DNA of 64,000 bases. Source: Nephrocerus scutellatus (Eukaryota; Arthropoda; Insecta; Diptera; Pipunculidae). Below, piece after piece: positions 32,120-43,363 of the stretch (position 1 is the stretch's first letter; each line of letters begins with the position of its first letter). The DNA is taken from positions 79,095,976 through 79,159,975 of the forward strand of contig OX352765.1 in the NCBI GenBank assembly GCA_947095585.1. The letters run 5' to 3'. The notes under the pieces were generated by a model, which had not been told where the DNA came from, ran no database searches, and worked only from the letters and a program-made list of their open reading frames with translations. Both the position numbers and the translations under genes were made by a program.

Positions 32120-33000
32120 AGGATAAAGAAAAGCAACGTATGGCCAGAGTCGTAGTGGCATGGTTATCACTCCTAGATCACTAAGTTGTAAAACGAGAAA
32201 AGATAGTAGCGTGTTGTGTAAATGGTAGTGGCAATGTTATTACACTTAAAAAGTTTAAAAATTGAATGGACTACTAAAGCTATGGTTTCCTAAGAAAGCG
32301 GTACCGTCATTTAGCGGGCGTAATATTTCGTGATGCGGCGACCGTGAAAAAAGGCTATCTTTACGGTGCCCACAAATATAAACTTAGAAGACGGAGAACA
32401 GATAGTAGTGTATTGGTGCCGATGGAGAATTGACGAGCTAGACTTAGCATTTTTAGAATATTTGGAAGATACGGAGACATCAGAAGAAGAAAACTATCGT
32501 TTCGAGGAGATAAAGAGCTCTCAAAATCCTGCTATATAGGGTGCATTTCAAATTTTTGTGCGTCGCCATCTACACTGCAACGAGGAAAAATTAAGCCTCT
32601 TCAGATTAGAAAGAGCTTGATTATTTTGTACAATTCGCATTTTCTCATTTTTATTTAAAAATATTCACCGCTGCACGTAAAAAAATGTTGAACTATTTTT
32701 TGTCACCGCTATAACGGCTGTCAGTTAAGTAGCGGCACCGCTATTTTATGTTACAATGCCAGCCAACGCTGCCTAAGAAACCAAAGCCTTCTGATTTGTA
32801 TAGAAAACGTCATCCATCGCTACATTAAGGCCGCTATATGACGGCATCGTTTTCTTAGGAAAAAAAGCTTAAATCATAGAGTGAAAGAATACAGTAGCGT
32901 CTAACCAAAGTGGTTGTGGCAAGGTTTTTACTCTTAAAATACACCATTGTTAATCTGTTTCAACTTCTTAGCTGAACTTACCAGTTAGCCCAAGAAAAGG
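32120..33000. repeat. Degenerate repeat split by an inverted-repeat element
   Basis: The words GTAGTGGCATGGTTATCACTC (32151), GTAGTGGCAATGTTATTACAC (32226) and GTTGTGGCAAGGTTTTTACTC (32912) mark related units on both sides of 32277-32870. This suggests that the inverted-repeat element inserted into an older tandem array. Confidence 0.55.
32277..32870. mobile_element. Putative non-autonomous DNA transposon (MITE-like) with about 40-bp TIRs
   Basis: The left end AAGCTATGGTTTCCTAAGAA continuing to CCGTCATTTAGCGG (32277-32317) pairs with the reverse complement of 32831-32870, AAGCTTTTTTTCCTAAGAAA continuing to CCGTCATATAGCGG. There is one gap and few mismatches. The interior has no open frame, and CACCGCTAT-type words recur near 32700-32740. 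Target duplication is unclear. The superfamily cannot be named from the ends. Confidence 0.7.
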
Positions 33001-33069
33001 GACGGTTTGCTTGGCTGCTTGTCGTTCTATATCATTTCAATCGGTTGATCCTTGTTTTCATCGTAAACC

Positions 33070-33475
33070 GTTGGAAAATTGATTCCCATAATCTCCCATA
33101 ATCTCCCACTACTACTACTTACTACAATCTACCACAATCTCTCTAGAATGCCATACAATCTTAATATAATGTCCTATAATACTACTACAATGTCCTCTTT
33201 TTATGTTGCCACAATGTTATTTTACTATAATGCCCTATAATTTAACAATAATGTATAATGTTGCTATAATTTGCTATTATGTAACCATCACTTCCAACAA
33301 TATATATGGTAATATTGTCCTATAATCTTACCATAATATTAATATAACTTAACAATAATGTCCTATAATGACATCATAATGTCCTATAAGGTTACAATCA
33401 TATAAGGCAACCATGATGTTCCTTAATCTACCAATAATATCGTATACTGTTACTATAATGTCATATGTTGTTAGT
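33070..33475. repeat. CCTATAATGT minisatellite (about 10-11 bp)
   Basis: Degenerate units of CTATAATGTC, CTACAATGTC and TACTATAATG type. Similar in style to the larger CCTATAATCAT array at 34965-36640. Confidence 0.8.
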
Positions 33476-33479
33476 ATTT

Positions 33480-34964
33480 CTAAAGGATCGTAGAAAACTT
33501 TAGATCATAAAAGGGAAAAAGGTTATTTCGTTTCAACTCATTTCACTTTAAGACTTTAAACACCTGCATACTGAACTGAACAGAGATTCGTGCTCTCCTC
33601 ACTGGAATCTTAGGAAACAAATCTGTCCAACTAAATCCAATGATTTGCTCGAAAAGCCCTTTTTGCCAAATGTTGTCGGTACATTAGCGCCGCCGCGCAC
33701 ATTCATCAGACGCCATGTTTAGGCGTGAAGTCGAGCCCAAATTGGAGAGCAATGTGACAATTATTTATAGATGTAAGCATAATATAATCCTTTCGGAATG
33801 CCACTTCAAACGAAACGGCTAACAATTAACGACAGACAACGTGAACAAGATGATAATGATCGTCATGATCATCACCCCAACATTATCGCGACCATACGAA
33901 AAGTGTCGCATTCATCGATCTATTCATAGGTCCAGGCATGACTAGCGATCCATTGTGCTCTGTAAAAGTGCCTCTAGTTCGCATCTAGTCCAAAACCTTA
34001 AGCTAAGTTAAATGCCCGGTCGATCGAGTGCCACTACCACCTTCCAACCTACGTAACAACGATTCATATGCCATGATGCTAGCCAATTCTTCCTGCCTGA
34101 TGTCGTTAGTTAAGTTAGCTGAGAGGTGACTGCGCCTGCTTGCCCCTGGTCACATGTGTGCCTGTTGTCAACCCTTTATATGGACTATGAATGACAAGGG
34201 AACAGACAGCAGTTTTTACGCGACATTAGTTCTATTAGAAGGAATAAGGACGAATCGAGCTGATATTGGAACGTGGGACACCGATATTGGCGGCGGTTGT
34301 CGTTGTCGGCGGTATTGGCTTCGTCTTTCTTTCTTCCTTCAGCTTCATTCGAATCTTCTATACGTTAGTGCATTGCTGCTGCGACTAAGTAGAGCACCTT
34401 GATCAAAACACAAACACCTAATAAAGCGGCAGGGTGGTTTTAATGCAGTCATTTCCAACTGTGGTCAACCATTACTTTCGATGATGCCGCACCGATGCCG
34501 GCAGAACATTCGAGCCACATTCTTCAGAACAAAGAAAGAAGAAAAAACAAGACAACAAATGAATAAATTAAAAGTGATGGAGTTGATTGGAAGGAGAAAT
34601 AAAAGTAATATGAGAGGACCGTCGTAGTATGATCCGTTTGCTTGGCCCCTTTTTGCACTTAACACTTAGCGTTCCCGTTTTTCGCACCATTTTCGGCAAA
34701 TGACCGGCATAAATCCATTGAACTTAATAATGCAAAGTATTCACATGAAAAGAGAGTTTCGCACGAAAAGGCTGAATGGTTATGGTTGGAACACTGTGAA
34801 CACTGTGGATAAAGTGGCACTTAAAAAGTATTTCAAAAAAAGAATGTAAAGGCAGGAAAGTAGATATTACAATACACTGCTGTAAATAGACCAAATTGAA
34901 TCAGAACAATGCTTCTGACTATTATTCCACTAATCACTTTATTATCATCTTATCAATCTTTAAT
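33480..34964. other. Apparently single-copy DNA, no gene supported
   Basis: Non-repetitive sequence between two minisatellites. Frames at 34154-34402 and 34465-34665 show no family motifs. Probably intronic or intergenic host DNA. Confidence 0.45.
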
Positions 34965-36640
34965 CATTCCTTAATCATACTTAAAATATCCCATAATCGT
35001 GTTATAATCTTCCTATAATCAGGTAACGCCAGAGCACATACTGTTCATGTGTTATGCTCTTACAAGGAAAAGACTCAAGTACCTCAAGGCTTACACAGTC
35101 CCAGGACAGAATGTCATTTCAATCAAACTGTCAGACGTAATGGCATTGATTAAGGAACTAAGCCACCACATAAAGTGGTAATCATCTGGGATGCACAATA
35201 GATCTCTAGGTCGCAGTGTACCAGGCTCTTTAGCCCACCAAACAATAATAATAATAACAAACAAAAAATTTATAGCCGTCGTATAATCATTCCATAATCA
35301 TCCTATAATAACACTTGAATCATGCTATAATTTGCCTTGATTCTTTTCTTGATTAATTACACAATAATCCTAAGATCAGACTCAATCATCCTATAGCCAT
35401 TATGTAATCATTTCATAATATTCCTAGAATCTTATAAGTTTCTTTAATCTTCCTATAATAATTCCATAACTATCCTATAATCCTTCTTAAATAATCCTAC
35501 AAAATCATCTTTTAATTATTCTTAAACCATCCCATAATTATCCTATAGTCATCCTATAATCAGTAAGTTTCTCATAATCATCCTATAATATGTCTTACAT
35601 CATCATATACTCATACTAAAATCATCTTATAATCCTAGTATAACCACTCCAATATCATACAATAATATTCATATAATTATCCTATAGTCATTGGATATTC
35701 ATCTCGTAATCATACTATAATCTTCCTTGAATCATCCTATAATATTTCCATAATCCTCCCGAAAACATTCCATAATCATCCTATATTCTTCCTATAACCA
35801 ATCTATCATATACAAAAAGTAATAGCCTTAAACTCATCTTATAATCACCGTATAACCATTACTAAATCATACAATAATCTTCCTATAATTATCCTATAAT
35901 CATGCCATAATCATCTCAAATTCATACTGAAATATTCCTTGAATCATCTTATTCTCATCCCATAATCATTCCACGATAATCTCAAAATCATACTATAATC
36001 TTCCTTGAATCGTCCTATAATATTTCCGTAATCCTCGCGTTAACATTCCATCATCCTATAATCTTCTTATAACCATTCTATCATATAAAAAACGTAACAG
36101 CTCATCTTATAATCACCGCATAACCATTACTAAATCATACAATAATCTTCCTATAATTATCCTATAATCATGCCATAATCATCTCAAATTCATACTAAAA
36201 TATTCCTTGAATCATCTTATTCTCATCCCATAATCATTCCACGATAATCTCAAAATCATACTATAATCTTCCTTGAATCGCCCTATAATATTTCCGTAAT
36301 CCTCGCGTTAACATTCCATCATCCTATAATCTTCTTATAACCATTCTATCATATAAAAAACGTAATAGCTCATCTTATAATCACCGTATAACCATTACTT
36401 AATCATACAATAATCTTCCTATAATTATCCTATAATCATTTCATAATCAATCATCTCAATTTCATACTATAATCTTTCTTGAATATTTTTATTGTCATTC
36501 CATAATCATTCCACAATAGTCTCAAAATCATACTATAATCTTCCTTCAATCATGCTATAATATTTCCGTAATACTCGCGTTAACATCCCATAATCTTCCT
36601 ATAGCCATCCTATCACATGGAAAACGTAATAGTCTTCAAA
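34965..36640. repeat. CCTATAATCAT minisatellite with 268-bp higher-order units
   Basis: More than a hundred degenerate 10-12 bp units (ATCATCCTATAATC, TTCCATAATC and similar) fill this block, apart from a LINE insert at 35026-35262. From 35833 a 268-bp pattern repeats at 36101 and 36369, each starting CTCATCTTATAATCACCG. The second copy stays very close to the first; the third drifts after about 80 bases. Confidence 0.88.
35026..35262 (+). mobile_element. RNase H-type LINE 3' end inserted in the minisatellite
   Basis: An uninterrupted 51-codon C-terminus (35026-35181) reads TPEHILFMCYALTRKRLKYL and ends ELSHHIKW with a TAA stop. The His/Cys pair suits the end of the zinc motif that follows RNase H in these LINEs. 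The UTR ends in an AATAATAATAATAAC tail. The 5' truncation and repeat tail are typical of target-primed reverse transcription. A related copy is on the minus strand at 23682-23990. Confidence 0.8.
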
Positions 36641-38085
36641 TTGTACTCTTTTCAACATCACCAAACTGAACGCAATTCACCTTCTCAATCCCACTGTACG
36701 GGTAACCACGAAGGCTGCGAAAACTGCTGCAACCCGAACTTGTACGTTCGCGTCACGTGTTATACTTAAGCCATTGCTTCAATGCTTCCTAACTCATTTC
36801 AATTCATTTCATTTCATTTCATTGGATCTTGCCGAGTCTTGTGATTTTGTCCACAAATCCAGTCGGCCTCATCGGCTTTACCAATGCAGCCGCCTCAGTC
36901 TGACATTTCTCATTGAAGCAAATGAATTACTTTTGACAGAAGACAACACGAATGTGTCGCCGCTTTTTAAGGGGGCGAGAATTTATTTCGTTTTTATTCA
37001 AATTCCACAAGAGGCCGCGAACTGAGGCCTGCTGCCGCGCGCCGTCCTGTGCAACGTGCGCATGCAAATTGATTGAGGGAACGACGGACAAGGGACGACA
37101 TTGTGACAACATGACCAAAGTACGTACGTATATCGTGCGAAACTTGATACCTCTCGCGCTGCAAGTTGTGAAGCTGGTGCTTAGCGTGTGAAGTGTAATG
37201 GTGGTGGTGTTGGTGGTGAGGAACCAGCAACTCAATACCACAGCCACTCGATTCGTTGGAGCATCGAACCGCCTTAAGTGCGCTTACCACCGCCAGAGTG
37301 TTGAGCCAATTAATCCGGTCCTAATTTCACACGTAAATTGACGCATCGCATTCTTACGGGAATAATGCAATTCATGAGTGAGTGGTGCGCTTCATTGCAT
37401 TCGGTTCGATTGGACTGCTGCATGAGCTGTGCTAAGGTAAGCGGTCACTCATTTTAATTCCCGTTCCAGGTGCATTCGGAAATGTGTGCAAATGTGGACA
37501 CGTGGAATGGTGGACAGGACGAGTGAGGCATTCGACGTATGCCAGCCAGCCGTCTGTCTGTCCGTCTGTCTATCCGTTTTTGTCATCCGGCAGACATAGT
37601 CCCGTCTGTCCGTTCTCCAGCATCTCCACCAAACGTCCGCTTGAACGAGATTGTCTCTCTGGCCGCCTGTCGACGATGTCTATTAATTGGAAATAAAAAC
37701 ACACATCGTGATTGTCGCATCGTGTAACCGAAACGTTGTGAGCATAAATATTTCACCGAATCGTCGGGCGGGAAGTGCTATCTTGGAGCTCGAAAAAATG
37801 GTATTCGTGAAATCTTTTCCGCATAATGTATATGTTGACAGGATTGCGGAGTGCTGGGTGTTATGAAGCAGTTAGTTAGTTCACATTGTGGGTGGCAGAC
37901 GGTCATTTAAAGGCACTTTCGACAATCCTTTCGGATTAGGCCAGGAAATTTCTTAAAAGGTTCTGTAGACTCCAGGTGATTTTATTGTCACGTTGAACTA
38001 CAATTTTTATTAATTAATGTGGAAGTAAATTTAAGGGTGGTAATGATCGAGTGTAGCGGTCATCCATCAGCAGAATAGGGCGAAT
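36641..38085. other. Apparently single-copy DNA, no gene supported
   Basis: Contains an ATTTC run (about 36795-36822), GGTGGTGGTGTTGG (37201) and a CTGTCTGTCCGTCTGTC patch (37551). Overlapping frames exist on both strands around 36927-37290, none with recognisable motifs. GC content is higher than in neighbours. Possible host regulatory or intronic DNA. Confidence 0.4.
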
Positions 38086-38136
38086 ACAGAATGCTCTAGA
38101 ATTGCAGGTGGCCGTAACTATCTCTGACTTCCGGAA

Positions 38137-38655
38137 GTGCGATCAAACCTCCACATGGCGGCCGAAGGTAATTTCCTTAAAATCGAGGGAAAGCTAAATG
38201 ATCGGGCTAGTCCCACCGTTATCGTCTTTAAACGGCTATGCACCCTTCGCGTGCGGGACAGATTTAAAAACATAAGCCTTATAAACGTTCACGCACCTAC
38301 AGAGGATTTCCGAGATGATGAAAAAGAAGAATTCTTTGAATCAGTCGAACGGGAACTCCATGCCTGTCCACAGTATGACGTAAGTATCATTCTGTGGGAT
38401 ATGAATGGCAAAATAGGTAGGGAGCCAGTATTCAGGCAGTACATTGACACCCATAGCTTACACGAGAACACTAAGGACAATGGACAACGAGTCATAGAGA
38501 TGACAGCAAGCAATAATTTGGTCGTTGCGAGTACAAGGTTTGCGCGTAAAAATATCCACAAAGCCACCTGGGTATCTCCCGTTGGAGCCACTCGCAACCA
38601 GATAGACCACGTGTTGATAGACCGCCGCCACAACCCGAACCTGATGACAGTATGA
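38137..38655 (+). pseudogene. RTE endonuclease
   Basis: 172 codons containing NVHAPTED, IILWDMNGKIG (usually DFNAKIG) and NQIDHVLIDRR, the APE endonuclease motifs in the right order. The catalytic Asn of DFN is retained (DMN). The first third, with WNVRTL-like sequence, is missing, so the listed ATG is not the original start. The frame ends at 38655 just after the domain. Confidence 0.85.
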
Positions 38656-39143
38656 ACGTGCCGAGGTGCCAACGTCGACTCGGACTACTATATTGTTTAT
38701 ATGGTAATCAGATTCGAATCAACACGGCTGGCCTTCGCAACGAAGAGACCAGAAACAACTACGGTCAAGCAATAGAACTCGTCCTTAATGCAGGGAAAGT
38801 AAGTCCTGGGGCTGAGATGCCGGGCGTAGAAGAGATATGGACACACCTTAAAAATACTGTTATTACTACTGCTGACTCCATCTTAGGCAGTAGTCGTAGA
38901 GATCGAAACGACTGGTTCGATGCGGAATGTAAGCTAGCGACTGAACGTAAGAATGTTGTGTACCGAGCAATGCAACCGTCTCATAGAACTCGGACACGCG
39001 AAGATGAATATAAAGAGCTCAGGAGATATGACAAAACAGTTCACCGGCGAAAGAAAGCAGCCTGCGAGAAGAATCTCGGCCGTGAAGTAGAACAGAACAG
39101 AATAATAAGGCCCCGGGATCAGATGGTATTTCAGCGGAACTGA
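38652..39143 (+). pseudogene. RTE endonuclease-RT linker
   Basis: Contains LRNEETRNNYGQAIE, then DRNDWFDAECKLATERKN and a basic stretch RRYDKTVHRRKKAACEKN. The same linker appears at 50340-50880. The frame ends at IIRPRDQMVFQRN where the other copy has a longer linker, showing a deletion of more than 200 bases here. Confidence 0.75.
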
Positions 39144-39190
39144 TTGAAAGCGGAGGCCCCACATTACACCAAGCAATTCATGAAATAATA

Positions 39191-39679
39191 GTGCAAGTAT
39201 CTGAGGAAGAAGCGATCTCCTCTATTCTTCAAGACAGGATAGCCCCATACGCTAAAGTCATCATTTGTCCATACCAGTGTGTCTTCATCCCAGGCAAATC
39301 AACAACTGATCATATTAACACCCTTATGCAGGTGATGGAAAAATGTCTAGAGTTTCAAAACTCACTACACCATCTTTTTATGGAATTTAAAGCCGCCTAT
39401 GATAGCATAGCCAGAGTAGAACTCTATAAAGCCATGAGAGAATTCGGCATCCCAAATAAACTGACACGACTATGTAGGTTGACCATGACCAATGTTATAA
39501 GCCAATATGCGGATCACTATCAAGCCCATTCAACATCTATAACGGGCTCCGACAAGGGGATGAACTGGCCTGCATCTTCTTCAACAATCCTCTATAAGTC
39601 AATTCAGATACTGGCTTACGCAGACGATATTGACATCGTTGGTAGAAACCAAAGAGCTGTACAGGAAATTTTCATCTAG
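39191..39679 (+). pseudogene. RTE reverse transcriptase
   Basis: RT copies LINE RNA into DNA at a nicked target. Motifs read CVFIPGKSTTDHI, then MEFKAAYDSIAR with the first catalytic Asp region (YDS), then LAYADDIDIVGRN, the catalytic box. The segment between (SITGSDKGMNWPASS) is the degraded GLRQGD region with a deletion. A TAG stop ends the frame at 39677-39679 within a reading that otherwise continues (IEQAAQNLRLHINES). Confidence 0.85.
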
Positions 39680-39730
39680 ATAGAGCAGGCGGCACAAAAT
39701 CTAAGGCTGCACATAAATGAGAGCAAAACA

Positions 39731-40430
39731 ATGTATATGGTGGCCACGTCTGCGAGTATAAGATCCAACATTGGTCCCTTAATTCAAATAGTGGAGCGCG
39801 AATTTGAAGTAGTGCAATCTTTTAACTATCTCTGGTCAACTGTAGCAGCCGATAAGAGCATGGAACCAGAAATACGCGCACGGTTGCTTAAAGCCTACTA
39901 TAGTCTGTCAAGACTCTTTAAATCCATGAACTTAACCATTATATCCAAGCTGCTGGTATATAAGACAATGGTCATACCAGTAATTTTACACATGGATCCG
40001 TGACTTGGGTGCTTAGCAAAAAGAATTTTGACCTAATAGCCGCGTTCGAGAGAAAAGTCTTACGAAAAATTGTTGGCTCCGTATGTGAGGAAGGACGTTT
40101 CCGGAGACTCTATATTGATGAGATCTACGAGCGCTACCGCGATGTCTACATCGTGAAGAGAATTAAGCTCGGTAGCTCCGGTGTGCAGGACATCTGTCTC
40201 GCATGAGCGAAGATGATCCTGCTCGAAAAGTCCTTTGCGGTAGGATTTATGGAACACGACAGCGAGGCCGGCCAAGCCTACGCTGGAATGATGAGTTTAG
40301 AGATGCCAAACTGGATGACATCGTCTCGAAATCGGGACTGGTGGAGAGATTTTTTGCGGGAGGCCAAGACCAGACACCGGTTGTAGAGCCAAATATGATG
40401 ATCATGTTACCTGTAGTAGTATTATTGTAG
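39731..40430 (+). pseudogene. RTE thumb and C-terminal region (two frames)
   Basis: First frame: FNYLWSTVAADKSMEPEIRA and AYYSLSRLFKS. Then VTWVLSKKNFDLIAAFERKV (after a shift near 40000). Last frame: RGRPSLRWNDEFRDAKL, the C-terminal motif usual in these elements. The same blocks appear at 45930-46490. Confidence 0.8.
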
Positions 40431-40444
40431 TATGAAGTAGGAAA

Positions 40445-41139
40445 CGCCGGCGAAGAGTAGCTTATAGCCATTGTAGTTATTATATTGACGACTCGGAATA
40501 TCTCGAAAGCAAACAGAATGGTAGCTGAGCTAATTATTTGCAGTTTCGTTGTCTGCAGCCTCTTGATGACCTTGAATTGAGCTTAGTTTTACTTCATTGC
40601 AATCCACAAGCCAAGGCACCGATCTTTAATAGTATATCAAAATAACCGAAATAGCCATTTTGTAAGTTTCTGTAGCTGCATTCATAGACTTTAACTCTTG
40701 CTGGAGTATTTGCGCGACTACAAGCTCATTCCATCTCCCGTTTCACTGCAGCCATGCTCACATAATCTGGGCATGAGCTTCAGTCAATACAGTTCACCTC
40801 TTTGGTGTTCATGGTTTTCCAACTTACCTTACACACTGAAGATTTCATTCAAAGGATTGCTTCACAATGATGTCGTCTGGTTTTTTCAGTGTATGATCAA
40901 TAATAATATTAGTTATAGTAAAAATAATAATAATAACAATGCGGTGCTATTTCCGTCGTTTGATGTCTTCATCCACTTTTGTCTGTCCAGTCCTATTCCA
41001 CAGGATAAAAAATTATTATTTGTCTTTTTTTTAATTTATTTTTTTTCCTAAAAGACTATTGTTAGTAATAAATAAATAACTATTGGGGCTTATCCAGGTC
41101 TGTTTCGTGATCAAGTGATACAAGGCTGAAAACCTTATA
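40445..41139. other. Apparently single-copy DNA, no gene supported
   Basis: An AAT/AAC patch lies at 40905-40940 and T runs at 41025-41050. The 117-codon frame at 40698-41051 runs into the A/T-rich tract and has no motif. Confidence 0.4.
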
Positions 41140-41645
41140 AGCCGTAATTCAGTTTGGACACCACATTTATCCAGTAGGGTTTCTCGGCTATATTGTGAAG
41201 TTAAATGCGGTTTGTTTGGTGTAATAATTCTGGCAACGCTGTTATAGAGAATGAAGATCGCTACCCGACAACGATGACTGACTATTTTTGGGATAAATTG
41301 GAAGAGGCTTACTTTGTCCATATGTGGTTTTAACAAGACGGAGCTACATACCACGCTGCTGGCCAAACAATCGACTTAATGAAGTCGAACTTCAGGGACC
41401 ATATTTTCTCCAGTTATTTGATGCATCTTAACTCTTTTTTGATGTCTATGTCAAGTCCACGATCTATGACAATAAGCCAGATACTTTTAACCATTTATGC
41501 ATAAAAGTCGTTCTTCCATAATTAATGGCATACAGGGTACAAATAATAGCATCGCTGGTTCTTTGAGCTGCAATTTTTTTTATGTCTCTAACACAATCTG
41601 TTTATTGTTTATTTTATTAAAAAAAAATGTGGAGCGCTCTGAATA
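41140..41645 (+). mobile_element. DD41D transposon relic, catalytic part
   Basis: A heavily decayed plus-strand copy. It still shows TGCGGTTTGTTTGG (CGLFG), then TGGTTTTAACAAGACGGAGC (the FQQDGA region with one stop), CATACCACGCTGCTGGCC (YHAAG) and ATGACAATAAGCCAGATACT (YDNKPDT). No terminal repeats were found. Confidence 0.65.
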
Positions 41646-43310
41646 AAAAACTCAATACGTAGCCGCTGCAATTCTTGTGCACGGAGTTACTTCAATCTAC
41701 TTGCCTAATTTAACAAACAGTAAAGCAAAGCTTGATAATGACGTAAAAAACAGTTCTCAATCTTAATCAATACAAAAGAAGATAAGCTACACTAATTAGC
41801 TCCTCTTAGAACATATGTCTTTAACGCTATGAGTGTTTATGCTTTTGTGTTTCTTAGCTTTCTATCAAGACCAGGTAATTTGGAGCATTTCCGTTTGCTT
41901 ATTTATGAAAGTAATTAAATAACTAACGTACTAGGCCTGATTTTATTACTGGCTATAAGCACAGTAGTTGCGGCTCTCACATCATTTAAATCAGGTGATC
42001 AGCGATCAGCGACTGTCTTCTAACTTCTCCTTTACTGGTTGCATTCAAATATTGAATCTAGGAGCAGTCTTAATGAGCTGAATGCTGTTTATTCGTTTTT
42101 TTTTTTTAAATGTGTATGTTACAATACCCGGATATTCTGATAGATATTTCTAAAGAATTTTAGCAACTGAATAAAAACAAATCCAGACTCCCTCTTTGTT
42201 GAACTTGCTATACTTCTATTCCTATTCCGCTATTGAGCTCGTTATCACTTTTCGATACTTAATAGTAATAGTACTTATGATATTTTCTTTAGTCCGTCAG
42301 ATTGCCACTAACAACTGGGCCATTTCTATAAGAAGTTGCTCAATCCGCGCACCTGGTTATTGTTCATTATCAAAGATGTAAACCTTTTATTAGCGACTAT
42401 TGAATGAATTATTGCACCACTTGCCACTAACCACTTATCACTTAATCGGTGCCACCTGATGTAATGCAGAAACATTGTTGCCACATTGCTACCATATATC
42501 CAGTGGAGAAGAGCAATTTCTTATGATTGCTCCTCAATGCCTCGTACATCGCATACAATTTTTGCCCAATCTCTTAAATCAAAATAGGACATTGTGTGGG
42601 ATTTCTCGCAGCAATCAGGAGATGGTGAAGGAGACTCTCGGAAAAAAATACCACAACAATGTTGCCAACAAGATGCAATTACAAGATGAACGTATGACCA
42701 ACGAATAAATCCGAATCTGTGGGAATAGTTGCGTCACATCTTATTCTTGCCGCAATACTACACTCGTAAATATGAAAGTCGCAGTCACGCGCCTAGTGGC
42801 ATTCTGTAGATCATCATAGTCCTGGCCATTGCAATTGGTATTCAGTTTTGGTTGTTGCACCCCGTTGTTGTTCAGGGATATTGTTAACGAGAAATTCCAC
42901 GCTAGAGTAATAAATTGAGTTGTACAACTTCGTATACAAAATTTATGGAGTCGTAGGTCCGACCGTCCAACAAACAATTGCATTGGGTCAAGATAACAGG
43001 CATGCATTCTTTGTAACTGCGAAAGGAGTTTTCTTTTTCCCCTGTTTTGTAAGAATTCCATTTGATTTTTCACTCCCACAGACAGACAAATTCATTGTGA
43101 CACGGGGGCGAAAATGAAAAGACCAACATAGCACAACTTGGTATTGGACAGGGATAATTAAGTGTGGCCGAAGGCTAAAGCAATGCAGTTTGGAAACGAA
43201 TTTATTGCCTAAGATCAGATAATTGTCGTGCGCAGAGAATTGGTTAAAATGCCTGACTTTATTTTAGGCTCGCCATTTTAGTTTCATCTTTCAAAAGTGT
43301 CAGTTAATAA
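41646..43310. other. Apparently single-copy DNA, no gene supported
   Basis: No recognisable coding or repeat units apart from short A/T runs. Frames at 42196-42381, 42475-42708 and 42741-43079 lack motifs. Confidence 0.4.
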
Positions 43311-43311
43311 T

Positions 43312-43363
43312 TCTGTAATCGGAGATACACACATGTATACAAAGTTTGGAAAAAATCGGGTTA
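43312..43363. repeat. 122-bp family remnant beside a LINE end
   Basis: The reverse complement reads CCCGATTTTTTCCAAACTTT and ACATGTGTGTATCTCCGAT, one partial unit. It touches the GGTTAGGTTAGGTTA terminus of the neighbouring LINE. Confidence 0.6.

Larger units (their letters stand above)
38090..40425 (+). mobile_element. RTE-type LINE, longest copy in the window
   Basis: Order along the plus strand is APE endonuclease (38137-38655), linker (38652-39143), reverse transcriptase (39191-39679), thumb and connection (39731-40206) and C-terminus (40203-40430). The compact single-polyprotein layout with no RNase H is that of the RTE clade. Lesions are a frame break near 38652, a deletion in the linker near 39100, a stop at 39679 and shifts near 40000 and 40200. 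It ends near AGCCAAATATGATGATCATG, close to the end of the copy at 46498. Database hits to craniofacial development protein 2 usually reflect this endonuclease and not a host gene. Confidence 0.88.

Noticed and set aside
38137..38655. Possible host gene resembling craniofacial development protein 2
   Set aside because: The motifs and downstream reverse transcriptase show it is an RTE endonuclease; that name is often applied to such sequences.
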